From Solanum dulcamara (Eukaryota; Streptophyta; Magnoliopsida; Solanales; Solanaceae), in NCBI RefSeq assembly GCF_947179165.1, contig NC_077242.1, forward strand, positions 3,348,001-3,412,000: a stretch of DNA of 64,000 nt, written 5' to 3'. Positions within the stretch are counted from its first letter, which is position 1. Each line of letters begins with the position of its first letter. Made by a program: the position numbers and the translations under genes. Shown here piece by piece: positions 34,630-46,336 of the stretch. Under the pieces are notes generated by a model, which was given only the letters and a program-made list of their open reading frames with translations, made no database searches and was not told the origin of the DNA.

Positions 34630-37600
34630 TGTCTAATATCTATAAACTTGAATTTGTTGCTCTTGATATGTCTGGAAAAAGGCTACTCATCATGGGCACT
34701 AGAATCGATGGGTCTGTCAGATATCATCAAAGATGAAATTACGGCATCTAGTCAAGACCGTGCCAAAGTCATGATATTTCTCCGTCACCATCTTGACGAG
34801 GGGTTAAAATTACAGTACCTCACATTAAAAGACCTCCTTAAACTGTAGAAGAGTCTAAAAGAAAGATATGACCAGCTAAAGTTGGTTATCCTTCCACAGA
34901 CACGTCATAATTGGCTCAATCTGAGATTAATAGATTTTAAAAATATAATTGAATATAATTCTACCTTGTTTAGAATTACAACTCAGTTAAATTTATACGG
35001 AGAAGAAATCATTGAGCAAGACAAACTTGAAAAAACATACTCTACATTTTCACTCGCGAATATACTCCTGCAGCAGTAATATCGTGAAAAGGGATTTAAA
35101 AAATATTCTGAATTACTTTCTCGCCTTCTTATTGTTGAACTCTATAACGAATTGTTAATGAAAACTCATGATAGTCGGCCCGTTGGTTCTTTGTCACTCC
35201 CTGAAGTGAATCAGACAAACTATAACCAATGAGAAAGATGTCATGACCCAGTCGTGGTCGTGGTCGAAGAAGAAATTATAATAATGATGTTCGGCTGACA
35301 TCGAGAAATGTTCAGCAATATAAAAAGAAGAGTGAAAAGATATACCAAAAAAAATTCAGAAAATATATGTCATAGATGTGGAGGTAGGGGGCACTGGTCA
35401 CGGACCTGCCGGTCATCAAAACTTTTGATTCAGCTATATCAGACATTCTTGAAGAGAGCAGAAAATAATCTAGAGACAAACTTTATCTTTGAAAATAATA
35501 TTGAGCCCATGCATCTGGATGTAGCTGATTTCTATAATTTTTCAAAAGAAAATATGAATATTGATAAGACTAATAATATTTAAATGATTTTCTTTTTATT
35601 TTGTTTATACTAAATAATATGTTTGTGTTTTTCTAATTCATTTAATAAATAAAATTTGTATAATGAGCTACGTTTTAATTATAATGTTTACTTTATTTCT
35701 TTTTGAAGAAAAATATAGATATGCCTCAAATTTTATTTGGATCATTAATCAATCACGAGGATATTTGTGTAATTGATAGTGAAATGACTCATTCCATTTT
35801 TAAAGATGAAAAATATTTTTTCTACTTGCTTAGAATAAAAGCAAATGTTACTACAATTTCTGATAATTCAAAAATGATTGAAGGCTGGGGACATTGTTAT
35901 AGAAGATGCGCTATTCTCTTCTAAATCCCAAGAAACTTGTTAAGTTTTAAAGATATCCGCAGAAATAGATATCATGTTGAGACACTAAATGAAATGAATA
36001 CTGAATACCTTGGTATAACCAAGAGTGTCTCAGGCCAGAAATATAATTTGGAAAAATTACCAACTTTGTCTTTTGGCTAATATTATGCAAAAATTAGTGC
36101 AATTGAAACACATTTGATCGTAAACCAGAAGTTTAATGATCTAAATACATTTGTGCTATGGCATGATCGAATAGGTCATCTTGGATCAATAATAATGAGA
36201 CAAAATCTTAAAAATTTGACTGAACATCCGTTAAAAAACCTGAAGATTCTTAAAAATAATGAATTTTTGTGTGCTGCTTGTTATTAAGGCAAACTAATTG
36301 CCAGACCATCAACCCTGAAAGTTGCTATCGAATTTCCTAGCTTTTTAGAGCGTATACATGGAGACATTTATTAAGCACCTATAATTGATAACAAGACCTC
36401 TACTTTTGAAAACAAAATTGTCAATTACTGTTTGGGGTCATGCTATCTTACATGCAGCAATAATTGTACGTCTCAAGCCGATAAATTATATTAAATACTC
36501 TCCATCTCAATTAGTTTTGGTCATGAGCCAAATATAGTCCATCTATGAATTTTTGATTGTGCGATATACGTGTCTGTAGCACCACCACAACGTACAAATA
36601 TGGGCCCTCAACGAAGGTTGGGCATATATGTTGGGTTTGACTCACCCTCCATAATTCGCTACCTTAAACCGCTGACAGGAGACTTATTTACTGCTCAATT
36701 TGCAGATTGTGGGTTTGATGAAACAACTTTCCCAAAATTAGAAGGAGAGAAAAAGGAATTCGAAAGAGAAATTACGTAAAAAGTTTCATCACTATCTCAT
36801 TTTGATCTACGTACCCGCACATGTGAGCAGGAGATCCATAATATCATCTACTTACAGAACCTAGCAAATCAAATGCAGATGCATTTACTGATTTACAACG
36901 GATAACTAAGTCACATATCTCTACAATGAATGTGCCTATCCGGATTGATATCCCAAAATGACCATCTACTAGTATCATAGCTTCTGAATCCTAAACAGGC
37001 CTGAAGCGTGGTAGACCATTGAATTTAAAGGATAAAAATCCAAGAAAGAGAAGCGTGATGTATAATAAAAATGTTACTACAAAAAGAATCTTCTGCAGAA
37101 GGTCAAGATTTGAGTAATTCTGATATTCTTGAAGAAATTAGTGAACTTGAGACTCAAGTGAATGAAGAACTTTCAATAAGTTCTACCAGTGATGAGATAA
37201 ATTTAGATCGATCAAAAATCATGATTAATAATGTTTTTGCATATAATGTTGCACTTAACATCATGCAAGATAGTGAAAGTCTCGAGCCTAAATCCGTCGA
37301 AGAATGTCGAGTAGATGTGATTGGCCAAAATGGCAAAAGGCAATTCAATCAGAATTAGACTCACTTGCTAAATGTGAGATTTTTGGATTTGTAGTCCAAA
37401 CCCCTAAAGGTGTAAAACCAATTGGCTATAAATGAGTTTATGTGTGAAAACAAAATGAGGAAAATGAAATTGTAAGATACAAGGCACGCCTTGTTGCACA
37501 AGAATTCTCTCAAAAATCCGGGGGCAACTATGAAGAAACATATTCACCTATTATGGATGCAATAACTTTTCGATATCTCATCGGTTTAGCTGTACAGAAA

Positions 37601-38990
37601 AATCTTAAAATACAACTAATGGATGTAGTTACAATTTACCTTTATGGTTCACTTGATAATGAAATATACATGAAAATCCCAAAAGGATTAAAATTGTTTG
37701 AATAATATACTAAGTCTCGGGAGATGTACTCAACCAAATTGCAAAGATTATTATATAGTCTAAAACAATCAGGGCGTATGTGGTATAATCGCCTTAGTGG
37801 GTACTTGATAAATGAAGGTTATATAAATGATGTTATTCGTCCATGTGTTTTTATCAAGAAAACAAAATCAGAGTTTGTTATACTCGCCGTTTATGTTGAT
37901 GATATAAATCTTATTGGAACCCCTGAAGAGGTCCAAAAGACGATTGAATATCTAAAGAAAGAATTTGAGATGAAAGACCAAGATAAAACTTTGACTGGGT
38001 CTACAAATTGAACATTTAGAAGATGGGGTATTTTTCCACCAATCTGTCTACACTAAGAAAATCTTAAAATGATTTTACATGGATAAAGCACATCTATTAA
38101 GTACTCCAATGGTTGTTCGATCACTTGAAGTGGGAAAAGATCCATTTCGACCTCCAGAAGAGGATGAAGAACTTCTTGGTCCTGAAGTACCATATCTCAG
38201 TGTTATTGGTGCACTTATGTACCTTGCTAACGCAAGCAGACCTGATATAACATTTTCTGTTAATTTACTGGCCAGGTATAGTTTGTTCCCAAAACGGAGA
38301 CATTAGAATGGTATCAAAAATATTTTGTCATACCTAAAAGGGAACCATTGATATGGGTTTGTTTTATACTAACAAAGGTTGTGCAGACCTTATTGATTAT
38401 GCAGATGCAGGTTATTTATCAGATCCACAGAAAGCTTGATCTTAGACAGGCTATCTATTTACATACGACAGAACTACTACATCATGGCTATCTACAAAGC
38501 AGTCTATTGTTGCTAATTTTTCAAATCATGCTGAAATAATAGCAATTCATGAAGCAAGTAGAGAATGTGTGTGGTTGAGATCAATGATACAGTTCATCAA
38601 AGAAAGATGCGGACTGGAAAATGATGTCAAAGTACCCACAGTTATATTCGAAGATAATGTCGCGTGCATAGCTCAATTAAAATGTGGCTTCATAAAAGGA
38701 GATAAAACAAAATATATTTCACCAAAATTATTCTTCACACATGATCTTTAGAAGAATTGTGATATTGATGTACAACAAGTTCGTTCGAATGATAATCTTG
38801 CAAATTTATTCACAAAGGCATTACCAACATCAACTTTTGAGAACTAAGATATAAGATTGGAGTGTGTCGTCTCCAAAATATCAAATGAAGTTTTCATCTG
38901 GGAAGTAAAATATGCGCTGCACTCTTTTTTCCTTAACCAAGGTTTTGTCCCATTGGATTTTCCAGGTAAGATTTTAAATGAGGCAGAACT
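34630..38990 (+). pseudogene. copia gag-pol remnant (frameshifts and stops)
   Basis: In fragments across three frames: Gag (34648-35250), a CCHC zinc knuckle CHRCGGRGHWSRTC (near 35370), a protease-like DSEMTHS (near 35778), the GAG-pre-integrase LWHDRIGHLGS (near 36160), an integrase core that is mostly unreadable, a post-integrase segment (36570-36779), reverse transcriptase (37300-38010) with the catalytic YVDDI (near 37890) and LKQSGRMWYNRL, and RNase H (38079-38850) ending FTKALPTSTFEN. At least ten stops or frameshifts disable it. The domain order INT before RT identifies copia; the lineage is not assigned. Confidence 0.85.
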
Positions 38991-39059
38991 CAAGGCGTAT
39001 TATCATATGTAGATACTCTTTTTCTTTTATTAAGCTTTTTTTCACTGAATTTTTTACAG

Positions 39060-39488
39060 GGAAAAGGTGATTAAACAGGACATGGTGCAGTTACAGCTTA
39101 ACGAGGACATGACCTTACATAGGAAGATGTGGAGGACCCATATTAGGGTAGAAGGCTAGTACATAGTCTCGTTATTCTCCCGTATTAGTAGGCTCATTAA
39201 CGCACTATAATTTCTTGTGCTCTGACTTCTGTTGTTATCTTTCTAGTACTTTCTGTACTTTGATTACTCTATTTTATCCGTGTCGCTTTCGTTATTTGCG
39301 TTATTCATTATTTGCTTTCACATATCGCTTTGAACTTCTTAATCTTATCTGACCTCTTTTTATGCTTCTTTTGAGCAGAAGGTCTCCCGAAAACAGCCGT
39401 CCTACCTTGATAGGAGTAAGGTATGCGTACACTTTACCCTCCCCAGATCCCACGTTGTGAAATTTCACTGGGTTGTTGTAGTTGTTGT
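39060..39488 (+). mobile_element. RTE-LINE 3' fragment nested in the copia element
   Basis: It opens with the last codons of the RTE reverse-transcriptase ORF (VIKQDMVQLQLNEDMTLHRK, then IRVEG and a stop near 39159), followed by the family 3' UTR and a gggttgttgtagttgttgt tail. Flanks attttttacag (39049-39059) and attttactag (39489-39498) may be an eroded TSD. It inserted between the copia RNase H and the purine tract. Confidence 0.8.
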
Positions 39489-39597
39489 ATTTTACTAGTA
39501 AGGTTTTAACGAAACACAATATCTATAGATATTCAGGATAACTATGTATATTATTTCTTGTAATTTTTTTTATTACACGTGGACATTTAAGGGGGAG

Positions 39598-39764
39598 TGT
39601 TCTGAAAGTGGATGTTCCACTAGGGCAAGTTGCCCACCATCTTTTCCCTTTTCTTGGCTATAAATTGCCGTAATTTGGCAATGAAAATGGCACACACAAA
39701 TATAAGAATTCTCACTATCTCTTTCTTTTCTCTTACTCTCTTTTATTAATTTGCTAAGTTAATT

Positions 39765-39772
<8 letters not shown>
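39598..39772 (+). repeat. 3' LTR of decayed copia element
   Basis: It runs from tgttctgaaagtggatgttc to ttttataata (175 bp), preceded by the purine tract aagggggag. It matches the 5' LTR with several substitutions and without the decamer triplication. Confidence 0.85.

Positions 39773-39809
<37 letters not shown>
39773..39809. repeat. Right part of the split (TA)n microsatellite
   Basis: Continuous TA dinucleotides follow directly after the 3' LTR. Confidence 0.85.
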
Positions 39810-39811
<2 letters not shown>

Positions 39812-40099
39812 CAAATTGAAGGAAAAATAGTAGCGCCTGCTGAGATGTCACTATTAGGCTGAGTTGACCATAAGATCCAAATCTCCTTGTGTCTGTCTTC
39901 ATGCCTTGTATAGACTTTTTTTCCTTTTATTTTAATTACTACTTACCCCTCTGAAAACTATGTACTAACTACAATTTATTAATTATTAATTGTACTTATC
40001 TAATCAAGTGTTGGCCCCTTCACGTTTTATAAACTTAAAATTATGCATTTTGTCATTTTAATTAGTCTTACTATGTTGATTTGATTGATAATTATTGAC

Positions 40100-40311
40100 T
40101 ACTATTCTCTCCGTCACAATTTATATAACATTATTTGATTTACACAAAATTTAAGAGTAAAAAAAAATTGAAATTTGTGATTTAAAACAAATCTTAAATA
40201 TTTATTTGATTATAAATTTTATATTTCAAATTCTCTCTAATATAAAATATCCCTTTTAGGCCGGATTAAAAATGAATGTATATCACATAAATTGAGACCG
40301 AGAGTAGTACT
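40100..40311. mobile_element. Stowaway/Tourist-like MITE
   Basis: The segment starts actattctctccgtcacaat and ends cataaattgagaccgagagt followed by agta, giving imperfect inverted ends of the ctctccgt type. Confidence 0.6.
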
Positions 40312-40453
40312 TCTTCCCATTATTTATTTTTCAAAATAATAATCTTTCTCCTAAATAATTGCACTAATTAAAGCAATAGTTATTCTTTACTAAATATATT
40401 TATGAATAATCTATAGTAGTAGTATTAATTTTCTGAAAAGCCTGCGTCTCTTC

Positions 40454-40483
40454 AAAAAAAAAAAAAAGGGGGGGGGGGGGGGG
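40454..40483. repeat. Poly-A (14) joined to poly-G (16)
   Basis: An A14 run passes straight into a G16 run. A homopolymer junction of this kind is prone to sequencing or assembly error. Confidence 0.85.
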
Positions 40484-40586
40484 CAGATGACAGTTTATTT
40501 AATCAAATCTCCCTTACAATAAGTGCTATTAAATGACTTTTACATGAATGTGCTAAAATTATGGTAGATAAAAGGATAAATAGAGA

Positions 40587-40820
40587 CTCTCTCCGTCTTA
40601 TTTTAATTATCATGATAAGATTTTATACAATTTTTATAAAAATATTAATTAGAATCGTTATTTGACTAAAATATCTCTTATTAATTCTTTGATATCTATT
40701 TATGTGTCTCTTAATTCTAGAATAATTAATGTTAAGGATAAAGTTGAAAAAATATAATTATTTGTCTCTTAATTGTTTAAATTAACAACTATTTTTAGTA
40801 TACATGACAACTAAATTGTG
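40587..40820 (+). mobile_element. Stowaway-like MITE, copy in plus orientation
   Basis: It starts actctctccgtcttatttta and shares its body (tctagaataattaatgttaa, tctcttaattgtttaaatta) with the reverse complement of the element at 41368-41630. The right terminus is diverged. Confidence 0.65.
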
Positions 40821-41367
40821 ACTTATTTCAACTGAACAAGTGAATTTCAAAAACATTTCTATTTCTCTTCTAGTTATTATATATAGAAAACATAAGGTGC
40901 GAAGATTATAAAGTAGAAAATTCAACCATCAATAATCTAAAATGTTCACGTAACCAATCAACTATACTATTAAAGTTCTCGTTTCAAAATATTTTGGTAT
41001 TGTTTAATTTTTGCACATAAAAACATTATTTTTTTTATCATAACTTTTGAAAATGACTAAATTCTTAGAGAAATACATATGATTTTTTGGTTGAAAGAGT
41101 AATTGACTTGGTAATATTATTTTGACATATAGTCGCTGAAATTTTTATTTGGTAGTGTATGTCACGTTTTTAAAAAACCAACAAAAAATATAATAACAAT
41201 TGAATCGGTGCAAAAACGACTTAATTAGTATTCCAATATTTCAAAAATCAATTATAACTCCTAATTGGTTTGATTTCCGTTAAATAAAAAACTGACTCAA
41301 ACTAAACCCTTAATACAAGGTGTATAATTTATCATATAACTTCCATTTCTATATTTATTTGTTCATA

Positions 41368-41630
41368 CTCTCTCCATTCTTTTTTAATTGTCATGTATAC
41401 TAAAAATACTTATTCCAAAATAGTTGTCAATTTAAACAATTAAGAGAGAATTAATTATATTTTTTCAACTTCTCTCTTAACATTAATTATTCTAAAATTA
41501 AGAGGCACATATATAGATAAAAAAATTAAATAATTAATAAGGAAAATATTAGTCAAACAACACTTCTAATTAATTTTTTTTAAGGATTGTGCAAAATTTT
41601 ATCATGACAACTAAAAAGAGATCGAGAGAG
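41368..41630 (-). mobile_element. Stowaway-like MITE, inverted copy with TA target site
   Basis: The ends ctctctccattcttttttaa and its counterpart (reverse complement ctctcgatctctttttagtt) are flanked by TA on each side (41366-41367 and 41631-41632), as in Tc1/mariner-type Stowaway MITEs. It is the inverted partner of 40587-40820. Confidence 0.75.
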
Positions 41631-41795
41631 TATTTGATTTGAGACACTTCTTAAAAGTAATAAATTAAATAATATTTTTATTATATTATTTTTAATTATT
41701 ATGAGTTATTTAATGTTGAGAAATAAATTCAAAATAATTAATAATAAAAGTAATATAGATACAAGTTTTGTAAATAATCTCTTAAATTTTTAAAG

Positions 41796-42073
41796 GCATA
41801 ACACATAAATGTGCATTTGCAGCTTAGTATTAGTTGTTATTTATGTTCTCAAATTTTTGATGTGCATAAGTAAATATTTAAATTTGTATAAGATTGAACG
41901 AGTAGGCACACGTGTTTTACGTGACATACTATATGAAGTATGTAAATTGTTATGTACATGTGTCTACTTATTCAACTTTATTCAAATTTAAGTCTATTTA
42001 TATTGCATACTTAAAGTTGAAGGGCATAGATCCAAGTTAAATTCAAGTTAAAAGACACATTTATATGTTATAT
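41796..42073. mobile_element. Palindromic MITE, family shared with 27598-27860
   Basis: The left end cataacacataaatgtgc pairs with the right end gacacatttatatgttata; the centre carries gaacgagtaggcacacgtg and tacatgtgtctacttattca. It lies about 390 bp upstream of the kinase gene. Confidence 0.65.
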
Positions 42074-42459
42074 TTTAAAATTAGATAAGTAAAAGTAAAC
42101 ATTTGATTTTAATATAGTGAATAATTAAAATAAACGAAAAATACTACTCTTTTTGTTCTATTTTATATGATATTTTTTTCTTTTTAGATTGTCTCAAAAA
42201 GAATCACATCTAACTATAATTAGAAATAATATATTTTTAAAATATTTTGAATGATTTTTTTTTTAAAATATCGTGGTAAATCAAATGATTGACAAGAAAG
42301 CATTAAATAGCCTATTTTAATCCAAGTGTTGCCTTTCCGAGTCACCCCCTTCACATTTTATAACCTTAAATAAACTATTCATATTCGCACTTTTATTATT
42401 CCTACTATGTTGAATTTTTTAATCATGTCTCCACTTTTATTTTTAATCTGTATAGATAG

Positions 42460-43899
42460 ATGTCTTGTTTTAGAATAAAACCCCTGTTGGATCCTGTTGC
42501 TTCCATGGAAGCCTCACCTTCCAGCACTGTAAAGAGTAAAAAGTTGTCAAATACTAAGAAAGTTTCAAAATCAAACGACTCTACTCATAGAAATGGTCTA
42601 TTTGTCTGTAGGTGGTGGGGTTCTTTGTTCACTTGTTCCTCTTTCCCTTCATACTATTTCTTTTCTATAATATTTCTCTTTTTCTCCATTTCTTCTTCTT
42701 CTTTCTCCTTTGCTTCATCACAACCCTTAGTAGCCACTCCACCGACGAAAGCCCTTTATAATACTGTTGATTTTGTTCAGACCCATAAGCACAAAAACCC
42801 ATTTACTAATAACAGAGTAGTTGTTAGTATTTCAGTTTTGGGTGTTTTGGTGTTTGTTTTCTTTGCTTTAATGGCGTTGTTTAAGTGTTTGGGATTCAGG
42901 TTAAGGCGGCGGGGTGGGGGTACTGACGCTAGGGTTGCTGGTGATTTGGAAGAAAATGGGGATGGTGTGAAAAAAATCGAGGTGAGGAGGTTATTTACTT
43001 GTGATGAAGTAGAGAAATTCACCATGAATTTATCGAGGTCGAGGTTGATTGCTTATGGAGGATTTAGCACAGTGTATTTAGCCCAATTTCCTGATTCAAT
43101 GTTGGCTGCTGTTAAAATCATGGATTTAAGCAGTGAGCGTTTCCAGAGAGTTTACAAGCAAGAATTAGACATTTTGCTTCAAATTCAACACGAAAACATC
43201 GTGAAATTTCTTGGCAATTGTGATAATGGAGAAGAAGGTATGTTAGTTTTTGAATATGTTCCCAATGGAACTTTACAGGAGAAATTGCACGGCGCTGATG
43301 GAAGAAAATCACTCTCATGGAGAAACCGTATGGCTATAGCATTTCAACTTGCTAAAGCTATTAAATATCTCCATGACAAATGTCCACTCCCAATAGTTCA
43401 TGGCGATATCAAATCTTCGAATATTTTACTAGACAAGAAATTTAACTCCAAACTCTGCGATTTTGGGTCAGCTAAAATGGGATTTTCTTCGACGATCTTA
43501 CCACCGTCAGCAAATCGTATGATGCTTGGTTCTCCGGGATACACAGATCCTCATTACTTGAGAACTGGTATTGCTTCAAAGAAAAATGATATATACAGCT
43601 ATGGCATAATTATTCTGGAATTAATTTCTGGATTTGAAGCACTTTCATCTGACAATGGAGAAAGATTAACATCAAAAGCTGGTACTATATTAAAGGATTC
43701 ATCTAAAGTAGCAGAAATGGTGGATTCAAAGCTCAATGGAGCTTATGATTTGGAAGAAGCTAAAGCTATGGTGTCATTAGCAGGATTTTGTCTTGGTGAT
43801 TCACCAAGCCTTAGGCCTTCTGCTTCAGAAATCTTGGATACTATAACAAGTAAAATTTCTTCAATGTCCTTTCTGGTTTCTCATGATCAAAAATGTTAA
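42460..43899 (+). CDS. Receptor-like protein kinase (At1g33260/At4g10390-like), intronless, non-RD
   Basis: One exon encodes 479 aa. A hydrophobic segment at 65-86 may be a signal anchor and a second at about 119-143 is a clear transmembrane helix followed by a basic stretch (FRLRRR). The short stretch between them has no known ectodomain. The kinase domain spans about 190-465: glycine loop AYGGFSTVYLA (198-208), catalytic Lys K219, helix-C Glu E235, HGD at 314-316 in place of HRD, N321, DFG at 334-336, GSPGYTDPHYL in the activation segment and D377. The catalytic residues are kept, so it is likely active but of the non-RD class. It would sit at the plasma membrane with a cytosolic kinase. 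Start choice is uncertain: Met16 is a plausible alternative. No ligand or pathway can be assigned. Confidence 0.9.
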   Translation: MSCFRIKPLLDPVASMEASPSSTVKSKKLSNTKKVSKSNDSTHRNGLFVCRWWGSLFTCSSFPSYYFFSIIFLFFSISSSSFSFASSQPLVATPPTKALYNTVDFVQTHKHKNPFTNNRVVVSISVLGVLVFVFFALMALFKCLGFRLRRRGGGTDARVAGDLEENGDGVKKIEVRRLFTCDEVEKFTMNLSRSRLIAYGGFSTVYLAQFPDSMLAAVKIMDLSSERFQRVYKQELDILLQIQHENIVKFLGNCDNGEEGMLVFEYVPNGTLQEKLHGADGRKSLSWRNRMAIAFQLAKAIKYLHDKCPLPIVHGDIKSSNILLDKKFNSKLCDFGSAKMGFSSTILPPSANRMMLGSPGYTDPHYLRTGIASKKNDIYSYGIIILELISGFEALSSDNGERLTSKAGTILKDSSKVAEMVDSKLNGAYDLEEAKAMVSLAGFCLGDSPSLRPSASEILDTITSKISSMSFLVSHDQKC

Positions 43900-45582
43900 A
43901 AGACTCATTGTTATTATTATTATTAGTATCCTTTAAAAGAGTGAATAACAAATATTGTCACTGGGAGTGATGATTTAGGTGAATTTCTGTAAATTAATAT
44001 GTATAGGGTGATTCTGCCATGTTTGTTTGAAACAAGGAGTTTATACTTAGTACTCATAGTGTAATGAATTCAGTTCAAGCAATTCCATGTTTGAACTTTG
44101 GAATTTCAATGGTTAGTTATTTAATTTCTATTATTTTTTTTGTGCTACAAATTTATGGGATGCAATTGCAGTTGTCAACAGTTAAGTTTCTTGAGTTTTC
44201 CAAGGTCTTCCAAGTCAATCTTGCAGGCATACATTAATGTGAAGGCACAATGTCCCTGACGCATAATAATGCACCTACATATGTGACTGTCCTAATAGTC
44301 AATAAAACTGATTGAAAAATATCAGGTCTGAAATTCAAATTTCTGTAGATATTATGGTTCTTCTTTTCATTTGTTTAAGTCTTGATAAATGAATCTGTAC
44401 TCGTGAAAGATGGTAAATATTCGATAAAATGTAAGGTCTAACATTCGAGAGTGTGATCTAGTAATTGAAAATCAAGAGATCTCAAATCAAATCTTAATAG
44501 AAACAAAAAACATTAGATAATTTTTCATGTATCCTGTAAAATTTGCTAGAGTCTGTGAAAATTGACTCTTGACACTACAATTAATACGAAAAAAACAGGT
44601 ATTCCTGACGCATCATAAATTACGTATAACAAAAGTGACCCCCCCCCCCCCGCCCAAAAAAAGGAGGAGAAAAATGGCTCCCAAGCACATGATGGGCTAC
44701 CACAACTTAAAAGATTCGTAAAGTAAAAGGCTAGCACGTTTATTATGTCTTTTAAGGCTTTTTAAAGCATCTAAAAGAATAATTTATATTATCAGCAAAT
44801 CATAAGGCCAATCGGACAATACCACTACAGCAAACTTTCAGTCATTTGCTCAATGCAAAAGCCAATGTCCTTGCTTCTGATACAGAGTTTCGAAGCGTAC
44901 AGTCACGGAATTAGAAATTTTATCAACAGAATTCAAAATATGCTATAGGGTTTAGAATCGACAATGACAAAATCATGAATTCTATTAAGGGAATTCAATA
45001 ATGTATCTTATGAAGAGATTTAAGTTGAAATCATTTCCAATAGCTAGCTTCCCCACTCGAAGCCAACCATTCCATGTGTTTTTTATATATGGAAATTATA
45101 TAGTCAAAGTCTAGTATTTACCCAAGTTAGAAGCCTAAATTTGCAAATTTCTCCCATGTGGGGGGACCTTAGGTTAGGCAAAGGCATGTGTTAACAAAGA
45201 TGAGCAAATAGTAAAGCTTTTACAGCTCTTCTTTACAATAATTGGTAGTAGGTACCACTACCAATGAGCTGCCTCTTGATTTCGACCACTTATTACTTCA
45301 TCCACTTTGAATATGATTTTATATATAGAAGTTAGAACGATAAGCAAAGCTTGGACAGGCACTTTTACAGCCCATTATGAGTCTATGGGAATGATGAAGC
45401 TAAAGGACTCGGATCAGATATGTGCAGGTTGAAAATAGGTTAAGACAAAAAACGATCAACACCTGACCCACCTATATTTAATACGGGTAAACAATGCATT
45501 AAGTGCCGGAGAGTGCAGATATCCATATTATCTATGACAGTTTGAAGTTTGAATATATATGTTTCTTTTACATTAAGAAACA
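43900..45582. other. Intergenic, no gene seen
   Basis: The sequence downstream of the kinase contains a 13-C homopolymer at 44639-44651 and short hAT-like fragments, but no coding region or sharp repeat boundary. Confidence 0.6.
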
Positions 45583-45763
45583 CAAAAGGACAGTCCGGTG
45601 CACTAAAACTCCCGCTATGTGTAGGATTCGGAGAAGGGTCCGACCACAAGGATCTATTGTACACAGTCTTACCTTACATTTCCGCCAGAGGCTGTTTCCA
45701 AGGCTGGAACCCGTCACTCCTGATCACATGACAGCAACTTTACCAGTTACTCCAAGACTCCCC
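45583..45763 (-). mobile_element. tRNA-derived SINE (181 bp) with 17-bp TSD
   Basis: In reverse it has a tRNA-like head with B box gtgacgggttccagccttgg, then gcctctggcggaaatgtaag and cttgtggtcggacccttctc, a SINE family common in Solanaceae. ttttacattaagaaaca (45566-45582) and ttctacattaagaaaca (45764-45780) flank it as a TSD with one mismatch. Confidence 0.82.
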
Positions 45764-45837
45764 TTCTACATTAAGAAACATGTGCGTATATATATAGGTT
45801 CTTTTATGTTAGGAAAAAGAATAAGGATTTATTTTAA

Positions 45838-45896
45838 GGTCAGCATACATCTTACCTTCCTCAACCTCCACATGTGAAATTATACTAGATATATTT
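45838..45896 (+). mobile_element. Eroded RTE-LINE/TS-SINE tail
   Basis: aaggtcagcatacatcttac, then cttcctcaacctccacatgt and a short ttttgttgtat tail follow the family 3' end with many changes. Confidence 0.45.
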
Positions 45897-46212
45897 TTGT
45901 TGTATTTGATCAGCTAAAATACAAACATTCGACAGCATGAACTACAGAGCACAATTCTGACAATGCAATTTTGAGTCGACTAGAAGAAAAAGTGAAAGAA
46001 AGGTAAATTAAGATGATACAATGGCTGGTTCCAAATTGTCGGAATTCGGTTTACACAACCTCATTTCTTGTACAACTTCTGGGCATTGAAGTAGAATTAA
46101 TACACTTTGATGTAACTGCAGCAGACAGTGCAGATTACTTACAAATTAAAGGAGAAACACACACTACTCATTACTCAAATAATTTCAACTACCACACACT
46201 GCTCTATCTAAA

Positions 46213-46320
46213 CACCTATCACTAACGTTAGTGAACAGCTTAGGGATCTGAAACACCTATCACTAACGTGAGCGAACAGCTTAGGGATCTGCATTACCTA
46301 TCACTAACGTGAGTGAAAAA
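46213..46320. repeat. Three 41-bp repeats just downstream of BBX22, first with a perfect 16-bp palindrome
   Basis: The units start at 46213, 46254 and 46295 (cacctatcactaacgt, then gaacagcttagggatctg). The first holds tcactaacgttagtga (46219-46234), a perfect palindrome; the others read gtgagcga and gtgagtga in the right half. It lies within 130 bp 3' of the BBX22 stop codon, so very likely in its 3' untranslated region. Confidence 0.85.
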
Positions 46321-46336
46321 GATTAAAGTAAATGCA

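Larger units (their letters stand above)
34355..39772 (+). mobile_element. Ty1-copia retrotransposon, complete but decayed
   Basis: It has paired LTRs, a degenerate primer-binding site, remnants of all copia domains in order, and a purine tract (aagggggag) just before the 3' LTR. It is flanked by tatat on both sides (34350-34354, 39773-39777), though this lies within (TA)n. A LINE fragment is nested near the 3' end (39060-39488). LTR differences and many stops indicate an old insertion. Confidence 0.85.

Noticed and set aside
27318..42459. A relic of a mechanosensitive channel gene expected from synteny
   Set aside because: Looked for membrane-protein exons between VTE6 and the kinase and saw none; only repeats and a copia remnant.
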